27,470 bases of DNA, from assembly GCA_036398215.1 (NCBI GenBank), contig DASWHK010000171.1, positions 1 through 27,470 of the forward strand, in the 5' to 3' direction. Source of the DNA: DASWHK01 sp036398215 (GTDB lineage Bacteria; Acidobacteriota; UBA890). Shown in pieces: positions 9,089 to 18,500 of this stretch; positions within the stretch are counted from its first letter, which is position 1, and each line of letters starts with the position of its first letter. A program made the translations under genes and the position numbers. A model generated the notes under the pieces. It had not been told where the DNA came from. It did not search any database and saw only the letters and a list, made by a program, of their open reading frames with translations.

Positions 9089-9155
9089 CGCTCTTTTCCG
9101 GGCGAAGGACGGCGATGATCGGTGCGGGTTAGAATCCGGCCTTCTGGATGGGCTC
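9089..9155. promoter_or_regulatory. Divergent promoter region between the fusion gene and namZ
   Basis: This 67-bp gap must drive both divergent recycling genes if the chosen starts are right. On the + strand TAGAAT at 9130-9135 is a good -10 candidate, 20 bp before the namZ ATG, with the weak ribosome site GGATGGG between them. I see no clear -35 box, and no clear promoter for the minus strand. A hexamer of the same sequence occurs at 26785-26790 upstream of the last gene. Confidence 0.4.
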
Positions 9156-10484
9156 ATGAACCGATATCCGCGCGATGCTTCAGTGTCTGTGAACGACGCC
9201 GCCCCCCAAGAGGCCAGTCTATTGGGGCGCCCCACGACGAACAACTACGAAGTCCGGCGCCGGCGTTGGCGCATCGGGCTGCTGATGGCCGCCGCCCTGC
9301 TTGCATGCCGCGCTGCGCCGGCCCCCGACGCCGCCGTCGCCGGCCAGGCGGGCGCGCCGGTCTCTCCCGGCATCGACGTCTGGCGGGCCCGCGGCTACTC
9401 ACCCCTGGCCGGCAAGCGGGTCGGCCTGATCAGCAACCTGACGGGCCGCGACGCCGGCGGCCGGCTGACCGCGGAGATCCTGGCTGCCGACCCGGCGATC
9501 GAGCTGGCGGCGCTGTTCTCGCCCGAGCACGGCTTCCTGGGCGTCGAGGAAGGGCGCGTGGATTCCTCCCGCGACGCCGCCAGCGGCCTGACGATCTTCA
9601 GCCTCTACGGCGAGACGCGGCGGCCGACCCGGGAGATGATGGCCGGCCTCGAGGGGCTGGTCTTCGACATCCAGGACATCGGTACCCGTTTCTACACGTA
9701 CGCCACCACGATGGCCTATGCGATGGAGGCGGCGGCGGCGCACGGCGTCTCGTTCGTCGTCCTCGACCGCCCGAATCCGATCAACGGAGTCTCCGTTCAG
9801 GGCCCGGTGCTCGACGAGGGAATGCTGTCGTTCGTCGGCTACGCCCCGCTGCCCCTGCGCCACGGCATGACGATGGGCGAGCTGGCCCGCTACTTCAACG
9901 AGGCGCGGGGGATCGGCGCCGACCTCACCGTCGTCCCCGTCGAGGGGTGGCGGCGCGGCGACTGGTACGACGCCACCGGCCTGGCCTGGGTGAACCCGTC
10001 GCCCAACATGCGCAACCTGGTGGAGGCGATCCTCTACCCGGCGGTCGGCCCGCTCGAGACCACCAACGTCTCGGTCGGCCGCGGCACCGACGAGCCCTTC
10101 GAGTGGCTCGGCGCCCCGTGGATCGACGGCCGCCGCCTCGCCGCCCGGCTCAACGCCGCCGGCCTGCCGGGGGTGCGCTTCCTGCCCCGCGACCGGACGC
10201 CGGACGCCAGTGTCCACGCCGGCGAGCGCTGCCACGGCGTCGACATCATCCTCACCGATCGCGATGCCTTCGCCGCCGGCCTCACCGCGATCACCCTGGC
10301 GGAGGCGATCTTCGCGCTCCATCCCGACGATTGGGACGCCGAGCCGTTCCCCCGCCTCTGGGGCCGCCCCGAGGTCGTCAACCAGCTCCGCAGCGGCCTG
10401 TCCGCCGCCGAGATCGCGGCGTCGTGGGCCCCCGAGCTCGAGGCCTTCCTGGAGGTGCGCCGGCGCTACCTGCTGTACGAGTGA
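9156..10484 (+). CDS. namZ: Exo-beta-N-acetylmuramidase NamZ (DUF1343, GH171)
   Basis: A 442-residue protein of the DUF1343 family, shown in B. subtilis (YbbC) and Tannerella to release MurNAc from the non-reducing end of peptidoglycan chains. Family marks are GKRVGLISNLTGRD, ALFSPEHGFLG, LVFDIQDIGTRFYTY, VVLDRPNPI, LPLRHGMTMGELARYFN and the late NVSVGRGTDEPFEWLGAPW. The N terminus has RRRRWRIGLLMAAALLAC with a lipobox (C51), so it is probably an outer- or inner-membrane lipoprotein facing the periplasm. The 40 residues before the basic stretch are long for a signal peptide, so a later TTG or GTG start is possible; the ATG at 9156 has a modest ribosome site. It is divergent from the NagZ/AmiE fusion. 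Together they would break wall fragments into GlcNAc, MurNAc and peptide. Confidence 0.92.
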   Translation: MNRYPRDASVSVNDAAPQEASLLGRPTTNNYEVRRRRWRIGLLMAAALLACRAAPAPDAAVAGQAGAPVSPGIDVWRARGYSPLAGKRVGLISNLTGRDAGGRLTAEILAADPAIELAALFSPEHGFLGVEEGRVDSSRDAASGLTIFSLYGETRRPTREMMAGLEGLVFDIQDIGTRFYTYATTMAYAMEAAAAHGVSFVVLDRPNPINGVSVQGPVLDEGMLSFVGYAPLPLRHGMTMGELARYFNEARGIGADLTVVPVEGWRRGDWYDATGLAWVNPSPNMRNLVEAILYPAVGPLETTNVSVGRGTDEPFEWLGAPWIDGRRLAARLNAAGLPGVRFLPRDRTPDASVHAGERCHGVDIILTDRDAFAAGLTAITLAEAIFALHPDDWDAEPFPRLWGRPEVVNQLRSGLSAAEIAASWAPELEAFLEVRRRYLLYE

Positions 10485-10534
10485 GAGTCTCGTCTCCGGC
10501 AGGGAAAGGGAAAGAAGGTGCCCCTCCGCTCGCC

Positions 10535-10560
10535 CTCACGACTACTGGGGTGTTCGTGAG
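10535..10560. terminator. Weak hairpin between convergent genes
   Basis: In the 147 bp between the namZ stop and the last efflux gene, CTCACGA (10535-10541) pairs with TCGTGAG (10554-10560) around a 12-base loop. There is no T-run on either side. It is the only stem I see in this convergent gap, so it may help end transcription, but the call is tentative. Confidence 0.25.
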
Positions 10561-10631
10561 CCGCCACAGCTACCCGTTACCCACGAGAACACGGCGAGGC
10601 GCGGGCGGGGAAAGCCGACCGCCTGGATGTC

Positions 10632-13600
10632 TCAGGCGGGCTGGGCGGCGGCGCGCGGCGCGGCGGAGGGATCCGGCTTCTCGCGGTCCAGCAGCTCGTA
10701 GATGACCGGGATCACCAGCAGGGTCAGCAGCGTGCCGGTCGACTCGCCGCCGATGATGGCGATCGCCAGCGGCCGCTGCAGCTCGGCGCCGGCGCCGAGG
10801 CCCAGCGCCATCGGGATCAGCGCGCAGGTGGTGGTGACCGAGGTCATGACGATCGGCCGCAGCCGCAGCGCCGAGCCCTGGAGGACCGCCTGGCGGAGCG
10901 GCATGCCTTCGCGCCGCAGCCGGTTGATGGTGTCGATCTTGACGATGGCGTCGTTGACGATGATGCCGGTGAGCACGACGCCGCCGATCAACGCCACGAC
11001 GTTCATCGACTGGCCGGTGAGCCTCAGGGCGAGCACCACCCCCACCCAGCCGAGCGGCAGGCTGACCAGGATCACGAAGGGATGCTTGATCGACTCGAAC
11101 TGCGCCGCCATCACCATGTACACCAGCAGCGCCGCGAGTCCGAGCGCGTACATCAGGCTGCGGAACGACGACTGCACCGCCTCCTGCTCGCCGGCGACGA
11201 CGTAGCGGTAGCCGGGCGGGAAGCTCATCTCGGCGAGCACGGCCTCGGCGCGCCCGATCGCCTCCGAGAGGCGGATGCCGGTGAGCGTGGCGGTGACGCC
11301 GATCTCGCGCAGGCGGTCGGTGTGGGTGATCTCGGTGGGGCCGGCGGCGATCTGCTGGTGGACGAGCTCGCGCATCGGGATCGGCCCGTTCGCCGTCGGC
11401 AGCGTGCGGTCGAGCACGCTGTTGAGCCCTTCCTCGTGGCTGCGGGCGCTCACCCGGATGTCGATACGGCGGTCGAACTCGGCGAACTGGGTGTCGGTGA
11501 GCGCCCCCTCCAGCGCCCCCACCAGCGCGTCGGTGACCTGGCGCATCGGCACGCCGTAGCGCGACACCGCATCGCGGTCGATGGCGAGGCGGATCTCGGG
11601 GTTGCCGCGGGCGTTGTGGGCGAGCACGTCGTCGAGGCCGGGGACCTCGCGGAGCCGACCGGCGGCCTCGGCGGCGAGCTGGTCGAGGACGTCGAGGTCG
11701 TCGCCGCGCAGGGCGATCCGGAAGCCCACCGACTCGCCGCCCATCAGCATCTGCAAGGGCGTGCGCTCGGGATCGATCTGGATGGTCGCCTCGCGGAAGC
11801 GGTCGGCGGTGCCGCGCACCGCCTCCATGGCGGCCTCCTGGCGCTCCACCAGCGACCGCGAACGGGTGCCGCCCATCACCACTGTGACGAACGCCCGCGT
11901 CGGCGACATGGCCGTGGCGCCGGAGGCGGCGCCCGGCGAGGTCGCGGTCTCCAGCCCGACGGTGGCGAACGTCGACTCGACGCCATCGACCGAGCGGGCC
12001 GCGGCGTCGATGTCGCGGACCATCTGTTCGAGGCGAGAGAACGGGGTCCCCGGCGGCGCATCGACACGCACCTCGAAGCGCCCCGTATTGACCGGCGGCA
12101 TCAGCTCGAACGGCAGGTGCCAGGCCACCCAGCCGCCGAAGACCATGAGGGCGAGGGCGCCCAGCACGGTCACCGCCCGGTGGTGCAGACACCAATCCAG
12201 GGCGTCGTGGTAGAGGCGCGCGAAGCCGTCATAGAGGTAGCCGAATGCGGCGGTCAGCGGCGCCAGCAACCGGCCCAGCAGCCACAACAGGCCGCGAAGC
12301 CAGAACAGCGGCACGGCGACCGCCCAGGTGCCGACGAAGACCAGCGAACGGCGCACCGGGGCGAGCAAGCGGGCGAAGAACGCGGTCGGCCGCCGGCGCT
12401 TCGCGGCGGGCGGCTCGGGGCCCGCGGCCGCTCCCGTGGCCTCGCCGGCGCCGGCCGGCTCGAGCTCCGGAGTGGTAACCGCCGGCGCCGGCTCTCCGTA
12501 CTCCGGCGGCGGCGCCTCTCCTGCCTGCGGGGCCTCTCCGGCCAGCGGGACCTCTCCGGGATGCGGTGCCGAGCCGGCCTGCGGGGCTTCTCCGGCCTGC
12601 GGCGGCACATCCTCGGCGAAAGGGTCGCGGAACACCTCGCCCTCCTCGAGCCGCATGAAGCGCGCCGCCAGCATCGGCAGCACCGTCAACGCGACGATCA
12701 GCGACGCCATCAGCGAGAAGGTGACGGTCCAGGCCTGCGGCGCAAACAGCTCGCCGGCCACCCCCTGGACGTAGGCGATCGGCAGGAAGACCGCGACGGT
12801 GGTCAGGGTCGACGCGGTGATCGCCATGGCCACCTCGGAGGCGCCGCGCTCGGCGGCCTCGTCGGCGCCGGCGCCGAGCTGGCGGAGGCGGAAGATGTTC
12901 TCCAGCACCACGATCGAGTTGTCGACCAGCATGCCGACGCCCAACGCCAGGCCGCCCAGCGTCATGATGTTGAGCGTGATCCCGGTGAAGTAGCAGAGCA
13001 CGAAGGTGGCGATCAGCGACACCGGGATCGAGACGCACAGCAGAATCGGGTTGCGCGGGTCCTTGAGGAACAGGAACAGGACCGCGAGGGCGATCAGGCC
13101 GCCGAGCGTGATGTTCTGCACGACACTGTCGATCGACTCGCTGATGAACGAGGCGTTCTCGAAGGCCAGCGCGAACGACAGCGTCGGGTACTGGGCGCGC
13201 AGCTCCTCGAGCGCCTCGGTGGCGGCGGCGACCGCCTCGATCGTGTTGACCTCCGACTCCTTGTAGAGCAGCACGCCGACCGCCGGCTCGCCGTTGAGCA
13301 GGGCCCCGGCCTGCCGCGCCCGGGCGCCGTCGACCACGGTGCCGAGGTCGGCGATCGTCAGCGGTGCGCCCTGCTGGGACTGGCCGACGGAGACTTTGGC
13401 AACATCGCGCACCTGCAGGAACTCGCCGATGACGCGCACCGCGTAGGCGAAGTCGCCCTGCAGGACGGTGCCGCTGGAGGCGCTCGAGTTGGCGTTCTCG
13501 ATGGCGTTGACGACGTCGCTGACCGTCAGGTTGAACATCTCGAGGCGACCGGGGTCGAGCTGCACTCCGATCTCCCGCTCGGCGCCGCCGGTGACCTGGG

Positions 13601-14117
13601 CGCCGGCGATCCCGGCGACCTGCTCCATCCGCGAGACGACCACCGCCTCGACCAGCTCGCGGAGCTCGGCCAGCGTCCCGCCGCCGGCAACCGCCAGGCC
13701 CATCACCGGCTCGCTGCCGGGGTCCCAGCGCAGCACCGTCGGGCGGTCCGCCGTCTGCGGAAGCTGCTGGGCGACGCCGTCGACGCGTTCGCGGACGTGC
13801 AGCGCCGCGAGATCGAGGTCGACCCCCCACGGGAAGGTCACGGTGACCACCGACATCCCCTCGCGCGAGACCGAGGTCACCCGCTGCTGGCCCTGGACGC
13901 CGGAGACCGCCGTCTCGATCCGCCGGGTCACCAGCGACTCGACCTCGAGCGGCGACAGGCCGATGGCGCGGGTCATCAGGGTGATGCGCGGCGTGCCGAT
14001 CTCGGGCAGCAGGTCGACGGTCAGGCCGCCGTAGGAGGCGGCGCCGAGGAGGATGACGCCGACGCAAACCATGGTGGTGGCGACCGGCTTTTTGATCGAG
14101 ACCCCGGAGAGCGACAT
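10632..14117 (-). CDS. RND efflux permease with an inserted proline-rich linker (permease A)
   Basis: A 1161-residue inner-membrane proton-driven efflux pump, about 120 residues longer than AcrB-type proteins. The start (SGVSIKKPVATTMVCVGVIL) is the usual first helix. D399-N400 in GLALGVGMLVDN corresponds to the AcrB proton-relay pair D407/D408, with Asn as second residue. In the second half the helix carrying Lys940 in AcrB reads VVLTGIIVNDAIVKID, so that Lys is replaced. The extra length is mainly a Pro/Ala/Gly/Glu linker around residues 500-570, between the two halves, built partly from five tandem six-residue units and followed by a basic stretch (KRRRPTAFF). It is last in an operon after the adaptor and permease B, with a GAGG close to its ATG. 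No outer-membrane TolC-type gene is present. Confidence 0.9.
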   Translation of the reverse strand: MSLSGVSIKKPVATTMVCVGVILLGAASYGGLTVDLLPEIGTPRITLMTRAIGLSPLEVESLVTRRIETAVSGVQGQQRVTSVSREGMSVVTVTFPWGVDLDLAALHVRERVDGVAQQLPQTADRPTVLRWDPGSEPVMGLAVAGGGTLAELRELVEAVVVSRMEQVAGIAGAQVTGGAEREIGVQLDPGRLEMFNLTVSDVVNAIENANSSASSGTVLQGDFAYAVRVIGEFLQVRDVAKVSVGQSQQGAPLTIADLGTVVDGARARQAGALLNGEPAVGVLLYKESEVNTIEAVAAATEALEELRAQYPTLSFALAFENASFISESIDSVVQNITLGGLIALAVLFLFLKDPRNPILLCVSIPVSLIATFVLCYFTGITLNIMTLGGLALGVGMLVDNSIVVLENIFRLRQLGAGADEAAERGASEVAMAITASTLTTVAVFLPIAYVQGVAGELFAPQAWTVTFSLMASLIVALTVLPMLAARFMRLEEGEVFRDPFAEDVPPQAGEAPQAGSAPHPGEVPLAGEAPQAGEAPPPEYGEPAPAVTTPELEPAGAGEATGAAAGPEPPAAKRRRPTAFFARLLAPVRRSLVFVGTWAVAVPLFWLRGLLWLLGRLLAPLTAAFGYLYDGFARLYHDALDWCLHHRAVTVLGALALMVFGGWVAWHLPFELMPPVNTGRFEVRVDAPPGTPFSRLEQMVRDIDAAARSVDGVESTFATVGLETATSPGAASGATAMSPTRAFVTVVMGGTRSRSLVERQEAAMEAVRGTADRFREATIQIDPERTPLQMLMGGESVGFRIALRGDDLDVLDQLAAEAAGRLREVPGLDDVLAHNARGNPEIRLAIDRDAVSRYGVPMRQVTDALVGALEGALTDTQFAEFDRRIDIRVSARSHEEGLNSVLDRTLPTANGPIPMRELVHQQIAAGPTEITHTDRLREIGVTATLTGIRLSEAIGRAEAVLAEMSFPPGYRYVVAGEQEAVQSSFRSLMYALGLAALLVYMVMAAQFESIKHPFVILVSLPLGWVGVVLALRLTGQSMNVVALIGGVVLTGIIVNDAIVKIDTINRLRREGMPLRQAVLQGSALRLRPIVMTSVTTTCALIPMALGLGAGAELQRPLAIAIIGGESTGTLLTLLVIPVIYELLDREKPDPSAAPRAAAQPA
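12514..12603. repeat. Five 18-bp tandem repeats inside permease A
   Basis: Units start at 12514, 12532, 12550, 12568 and 12586, each 18 bp, and are imperfect. On the coding strand they give the units PQAGEA, PQAGSA, PHPGEV, PLAGEA and PQAGEA. Being in frame and a multiple of three, changes in copy number would lengthen or shorten the cytoplasmic linker without breaking the gene. Confidence 0.9.
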
Positions 14118-14189
14118 GGCCTCAGGCGCCTCTCGAGCTGGCGACGCCGGCGGCCGCCCGGGAGCCGGCGGTCGGGGTGCCGCCGCCGC

Positions 14190-15470
14190 TCACGATCCGC
14201 CGCCCGGGGCGTCCGGGGTGTCGACGACGTTGACCGAGGCGTCGTGGCCGAGCGTGAAGTGGCCGCTGGTGATCACGATCTCGCCCTCCTGGACGTTGCC
14301 GCCGACGATCTCCACCCAGTCGTCGTTCTCCAGCCCCTTGTCGATGTACTCCCACTGGGCCTTGCCGTTGCGAGCCACGAACACCACCTCGCGGTTGTCG
14401 CGGATCAGCAGGGCGTCGATCGGCACCAGCAGCCGGTCCTCGTAGATCTCGGTGTCGAGGATGACGTCGGCGAACAGACCCGGCTTGAGACGGCGATCGG
14501 CGTTGGGCAGCCGCACCGTGACCGACAACGTCTTGCGCGTCGCGTCGACGATCGGCGCGATCGACTCGATGGTGGCGTTGAAGATCTCCCCCGGATAGGC
14601 GGGGAAGGCGACCTCGGCCCGCCGCCCCTCGCGCACGTACGAGATCTCCGATTCGATGACCTCGACGCGGACGCGAAGCGGCGTCGGATCGACCAGGATC
14701 ATCAGCTCGTTGCCGGCGTTCACCCGCTGGGTGACCACCGGCCAGGTCTTGCTGTTGGGACCCGAAGTGGCGTCGATGCCGGCGACCTGGCCCGCGAACG
14801 GGGCGACGACCCGGCTGCGCGCCACGTTGAGCTCGGCGGTCTCCAGCGCGACCCGCTGCGCGGTGAGCTCGGCCAGCGCCGCGTAGAGGTCCTCGCGGGT
14901 CATGGCGCTCAGGCGGCCCTCGAGGTCGGGCTGGGCGAGGATCGTCCGGTAGGCCTCGTCCGAGATCATCCGCTGCAGGAACTCGCTCGCCGATTCGTCG
15001 CGGTTGTCGGCGCGCGCCGCGACCAGGCCATCGGCGCCGGGCACCGCCAACTGGTCGGCGGCGAAAGCCATGAGCTTGGTGATGAGCGCCTCCTCGGCGC
15101 GGTCCCGCTCCAGTTGCAGCTCGGTGTCGTCGATGCGGACCAACAGGTCGCCAGCCTCGACCCACTGCCCCTCGCGCACCGCGATCTCGGCGATCTTCCC
15201 CTGCACCTCGGAGGACACCCGCAACAGCCGCTCGGCCTCGGCGACGCCGTTGGCGGTGATCCGCTGGATGAGCTGGCCGCGGTGCACCGGGTAGCCGGTC
15301 ACCGAGACCGCCCCGGCCGCCGGCGGCTGGAACGGCGCCGCCTCGCGGGCGTCCTCGGCTCCATCGCCGTTACCGGCGCCTTCCTCCCCGGCTGGCATGA
15401 ACTGCCAGACCCCCACCACCAGCAACGCCGCCGCGACGAGGCTGGCCACGATCATTCCCGGACGGCTCAC
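14190..15470 (-). CDS. RND periplasmic adaptor (membrane fusion protein, HlyD family)
   Basis: A 426-residue adaptor linking an RND pump to an outer-membrane channel. It has an N-terminal membrane anchor (MIVASLVAAALLVVGVW) with no lipobox Cys. A biotinyl-lipoyl half-motif follows (SSEVQGKIAEIAVREGQWVEAGDLLVRID is the region about residues 86-114), then a helical hairpin region (about 115-205), the second lipoyl half (SRVVAPFAGQVAGID), and beta-barrel and membrane-proximal domains (RLKPGLFADVILD, LLVPIDALL). The start is a GTG at 15470, decided by a strong GGAGGT about 7 bases upstream; an in-frame ATG five codons later has no such site. It lies between the two permease genes, 89 bp after one and 72 bp before the other, so a single adaptor probably serves both. 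Confidence 0.92.
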   Translation of the reverse strand: MSRPGMIVASLVAAALLVVGVWQFMPAGEEGAGNGDGAEDAREAAPFQPPAAGAVSVTGYPVHRGQLIQRITANGVAEAERLLRVSSEVQGKIAEIAVREGQWVEAGDLLVRIDDTELQLERDRAEEALITKLMAFAADQLAVPGADGLVAARADNRDESASEFLQRMISDEAYRTILAQPDLEGRLSAMTREDLYAALAELTAQRVALETAELNVARSRVVAPFAGQVAGIDATSGPNSKTWPVVTQRVNAGNELMILVDPTPLRVRVEVIESEISYVREGRRAEVAFPAYPGEIFNATIESIAPIVDATRKTLSVTVRLPNADRRLKPGLFADVILDTEIYEDRLLVPIDALLIRDNREVVFVARNGKAQWEYIDKGLENDDWVEIVGGNVQEGEIVITSGHFTLGHDASVNVVDTPDAPGGGS

Positions 15471-15559
15471 GTCTCCACCTCCGTGTCACGAGGTGTTTGT
15501 GTGGGGTGTCTCATCGCTCCCCCTTCCGTTTGAACAAGAATTCGAAGTTCATCGTCAGA

Positions 15560-18500
15560 TCAAGCCGGCAGCTCGCGCCACAGCCTGCCCACCCAGCCGG
15601 CGAGACCGCGCGCCTTGGCGCGGCCGCGCTCGGCCAGCAGATAGAGGATCGGCGTCACCGAGAGCGTCAGCAGCGTCGCCACCGTCAGGCCGCCGATCGT
15701 CGACAGCGCCAGGTTCTGCCACATGTCCTGGCTGCCCGAGGTCTGCGAAGAGCCCTGCACGACGACCAGCGGCAGCAGGCCGCCGATGGTCGTGATCGAG
15801 GTCACCAGGATCGGCCGCACCCGCTCGGCGGCGCCGCGGACGATGGCGTCGAACAGCTCCAGCCCCTGGCGGCGTCTGAGGTTGATGTGGTCCACCAAAA
15901 TGATCGCGTTGTTGACGACGATGCCCGATAAGAGCACCACGCCGATTCGCGCCGACGGATCGAACGGCTTGCCGGTGAAGTAGAAGATCAAGAAGACGCC
16001 GATCATCGCGCAGGGCACCGTTAGCAGGACGATGAACGGCTGGATCAGCGACTCGTACAGCGAGGCGAGGATCAGGAAGATGATCACCAGCGCCGTCGCC
16101 GCCACGATGCGGATCTGCATCTCCTCTTCCTGGGTCAGGAAGTTGATGCGGCCTCCCTGCTCGGCCGAGTAGCCGGGGGGCAGCTCCAGCGACTGGAAGA
16201 TGGCGTCCTCGTAGTTGGCCCGCGCCCGGCTGGAGCCGCGGTACTCCCAGCGCACCCAGCGGTCGTAGCGCTGGTCGTCGCGGGTGATGATCCCCGGCAC
16301 CTCGCGCATCTCGATGTCCATGATGTCGCGCAGCCGCACGCCGCGGCCGGACGCCCCCAGCAGCGGCGTCTGCAGCACCTGCTCGAGGGTCCGCTGGTCG
16401 ATCCCCTCGGTCTTGACCCGCACCTCCCACTCGTCGCTGCCCACCTTGAGGCCCTGCAGGTTGGCGGCGTCACCGCGCACCAGCGTCCCCACCTGGTTGA
16501 TGACGCTCTGCACGGCGATGCCGTGGGGGACCAGCGCCTCGCGGTCGATCTTCAGGAGGATCTCGGACCCCACCGAGCTGTAGTAGCTGCCGCCGGCGGT
16601 CACCACGGCGTCCTCGACACGGGGATGGCGCTTGGCCATGCCGACGATCTCGTCGCCGATGCGGCCGAGCTGGTCGTAGTTGTAGCCGAAGATCCGGATG
16701 CCGGAGTTGTAGCTGGGCCCATAGCTGAGGCCGCCGTTGTAGTAGGGGTCGGTGTCGAAGCCGGAGACGCTGACCCGGACGCCGGCGTAGCGGGTCGCCA
16801 TGCCCACCATCTCGTCCTTCACGAGCAGCGGGAAGGCGGTGGGCTCCAGATCGGGCGGGAACCAGACTGCCATGCGGGCGTAGTTGCCCTGCGTATCGAT
16901 GGTCAGCTCGACCCGCTCGGCGTTGTCGCCGAGGCTGAGCGCATAGGCCTCGAACGGCTTGATCTCCTCGTCGATGCGAGCGGCCTCGGTGCCCTCGGGG
17001 AGCGTCAGGCTCACGTACAGCCGGTCGCGAGTAACACCGTAGCGAAAGGCGCCGGAGGAGACGTTGTTGTTGAACAGGTCCCAGGAGTACCAGCCGAAGC
17101 CGGCGACGATCGCCAGGATGATGAACGGATGGCGGAGGCCGAAGGCCAGCGCCCGCCGGTAGCGCTTGCCGGGCTCGCGGCCGAAGTGCGGCTTGCCGAG
17201 CACCCAGCCGCGGCCGGCCGCCGCCGGCATCAGCGTCGTGGCGACGAAGAACGACGAGGTGAGCGCGAAGGTCACCGCCGCCGCCAGCGGCACGTAGTAA
17301 TCGCGCAGCCGGCCCTGGAAGATCACGAAGGGGCCGAACACGGCGATGGTCGTGAGCGTCGCGGCGAGCACCGGGACGACGACCTCCGAGGTGCCGCGCT
17401 CGGCGGCCTCGCGCGGCCCCAGCCCCTGCTCGCGGTAGCGGACGATGTTCTCCAGCACGACGACGGCGTTGTCGACCAGCATCCCGAAGGCCAGCGCCAG
17501 GCCGGTCAGGGTCAGCAGGTTGACCGGGACCTCGAAGTGGTAGAGGGCGATGATGGTGAGCGACAGCGCCGCCGCCAGCGTCAGCCCCAGGAAGATCGGC
17601 GAGCGCAGGTCGCGCAGCATCGCGAACAGCAGGCCGACGACCAGCGCCACGATGATCAGCAGCCGCTTGGTCAGCAGATTGAGCTCTTCCTGTAGGCCAG
17701 CCGCCGAGTCGCTGTACAGCTCGACGCGGATGTCGGCGGGCAGCGTCGCCTCCACCTCGGCCATGCGGGCGCGGACCGCCTCGGCGACGTCCAGCGTATC
17801 GGATCCGGGGCGGCGCTCGATCGACAGCATGACCCGGTGCTGGCCATCGACGCGCACGTAGCGGTCGGCATGCTCGTGGACCACCTCCACGGCGCCGAGG
17901 TCGGCGATTCGCACGATCGTGTCGCCGACGTTGCCCACCGGTAGCGTGCGCAGCCGCTCGAAGTCCTCGACCGTGTGGTTGATGCGCACTGCGTAGGCCG
18001 AGCCCCGCACCTCGACCTGGCCGAGCGGCAGCGTCTGGTTCACCGTCTGCAGCGCCTGCCGAACGGTGAACGGCTGGATGTCGTAGAGCTCCGCCAGGTC
18101 CGGACGCACGGTGACCCGCAGGTAGGGGTCCGTGCCGCCCTCGATCCTCGCCTCGCCGACGCCGTCGATCGACTCGAACTTGACCTGCAGCTCGTCGATC
18201 GCCCACCGCCGGAGGTCCGATAGCGTCCGGCTCGACAGCAGGATGTACTGGATCAGCGGCCCGGCGGTCTCGTTCTGGAACTGGCGCGGCGTGAAGCGGC
18301 CCAGCCGCGGCGTAACGCCCACCGGCAGGCTCTCGCGCAGCAACGACAAGCGGTCGGAGAGCTCGAAGACGACGAGGTCGACGCTGACCTTGTCGTCGAG
18401 CTCGATGGTGACCTCGGAGGTGCCCCGTCGCGACTGCGAGGTGACGTGGGTGACGCCGGGAATGGAGACCGCCAGTGCCTCGATGGGGCTGGTAATGAGC

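Noticed and set aside
12514..12603. CRISPR-like array
   Set aside because: Units are 18 bp, contiguous with no spacers, and in frame within a coding sequence.
11082..15533. A 1483-codon open frame antisense to the adaptor and permease A
   Set aside because: It is a shadow of the GC-rich minus-strand genes: composition is Arg/Asp/His/Gly-rich without any domain, and the genes on the other strand are clearly RND components.
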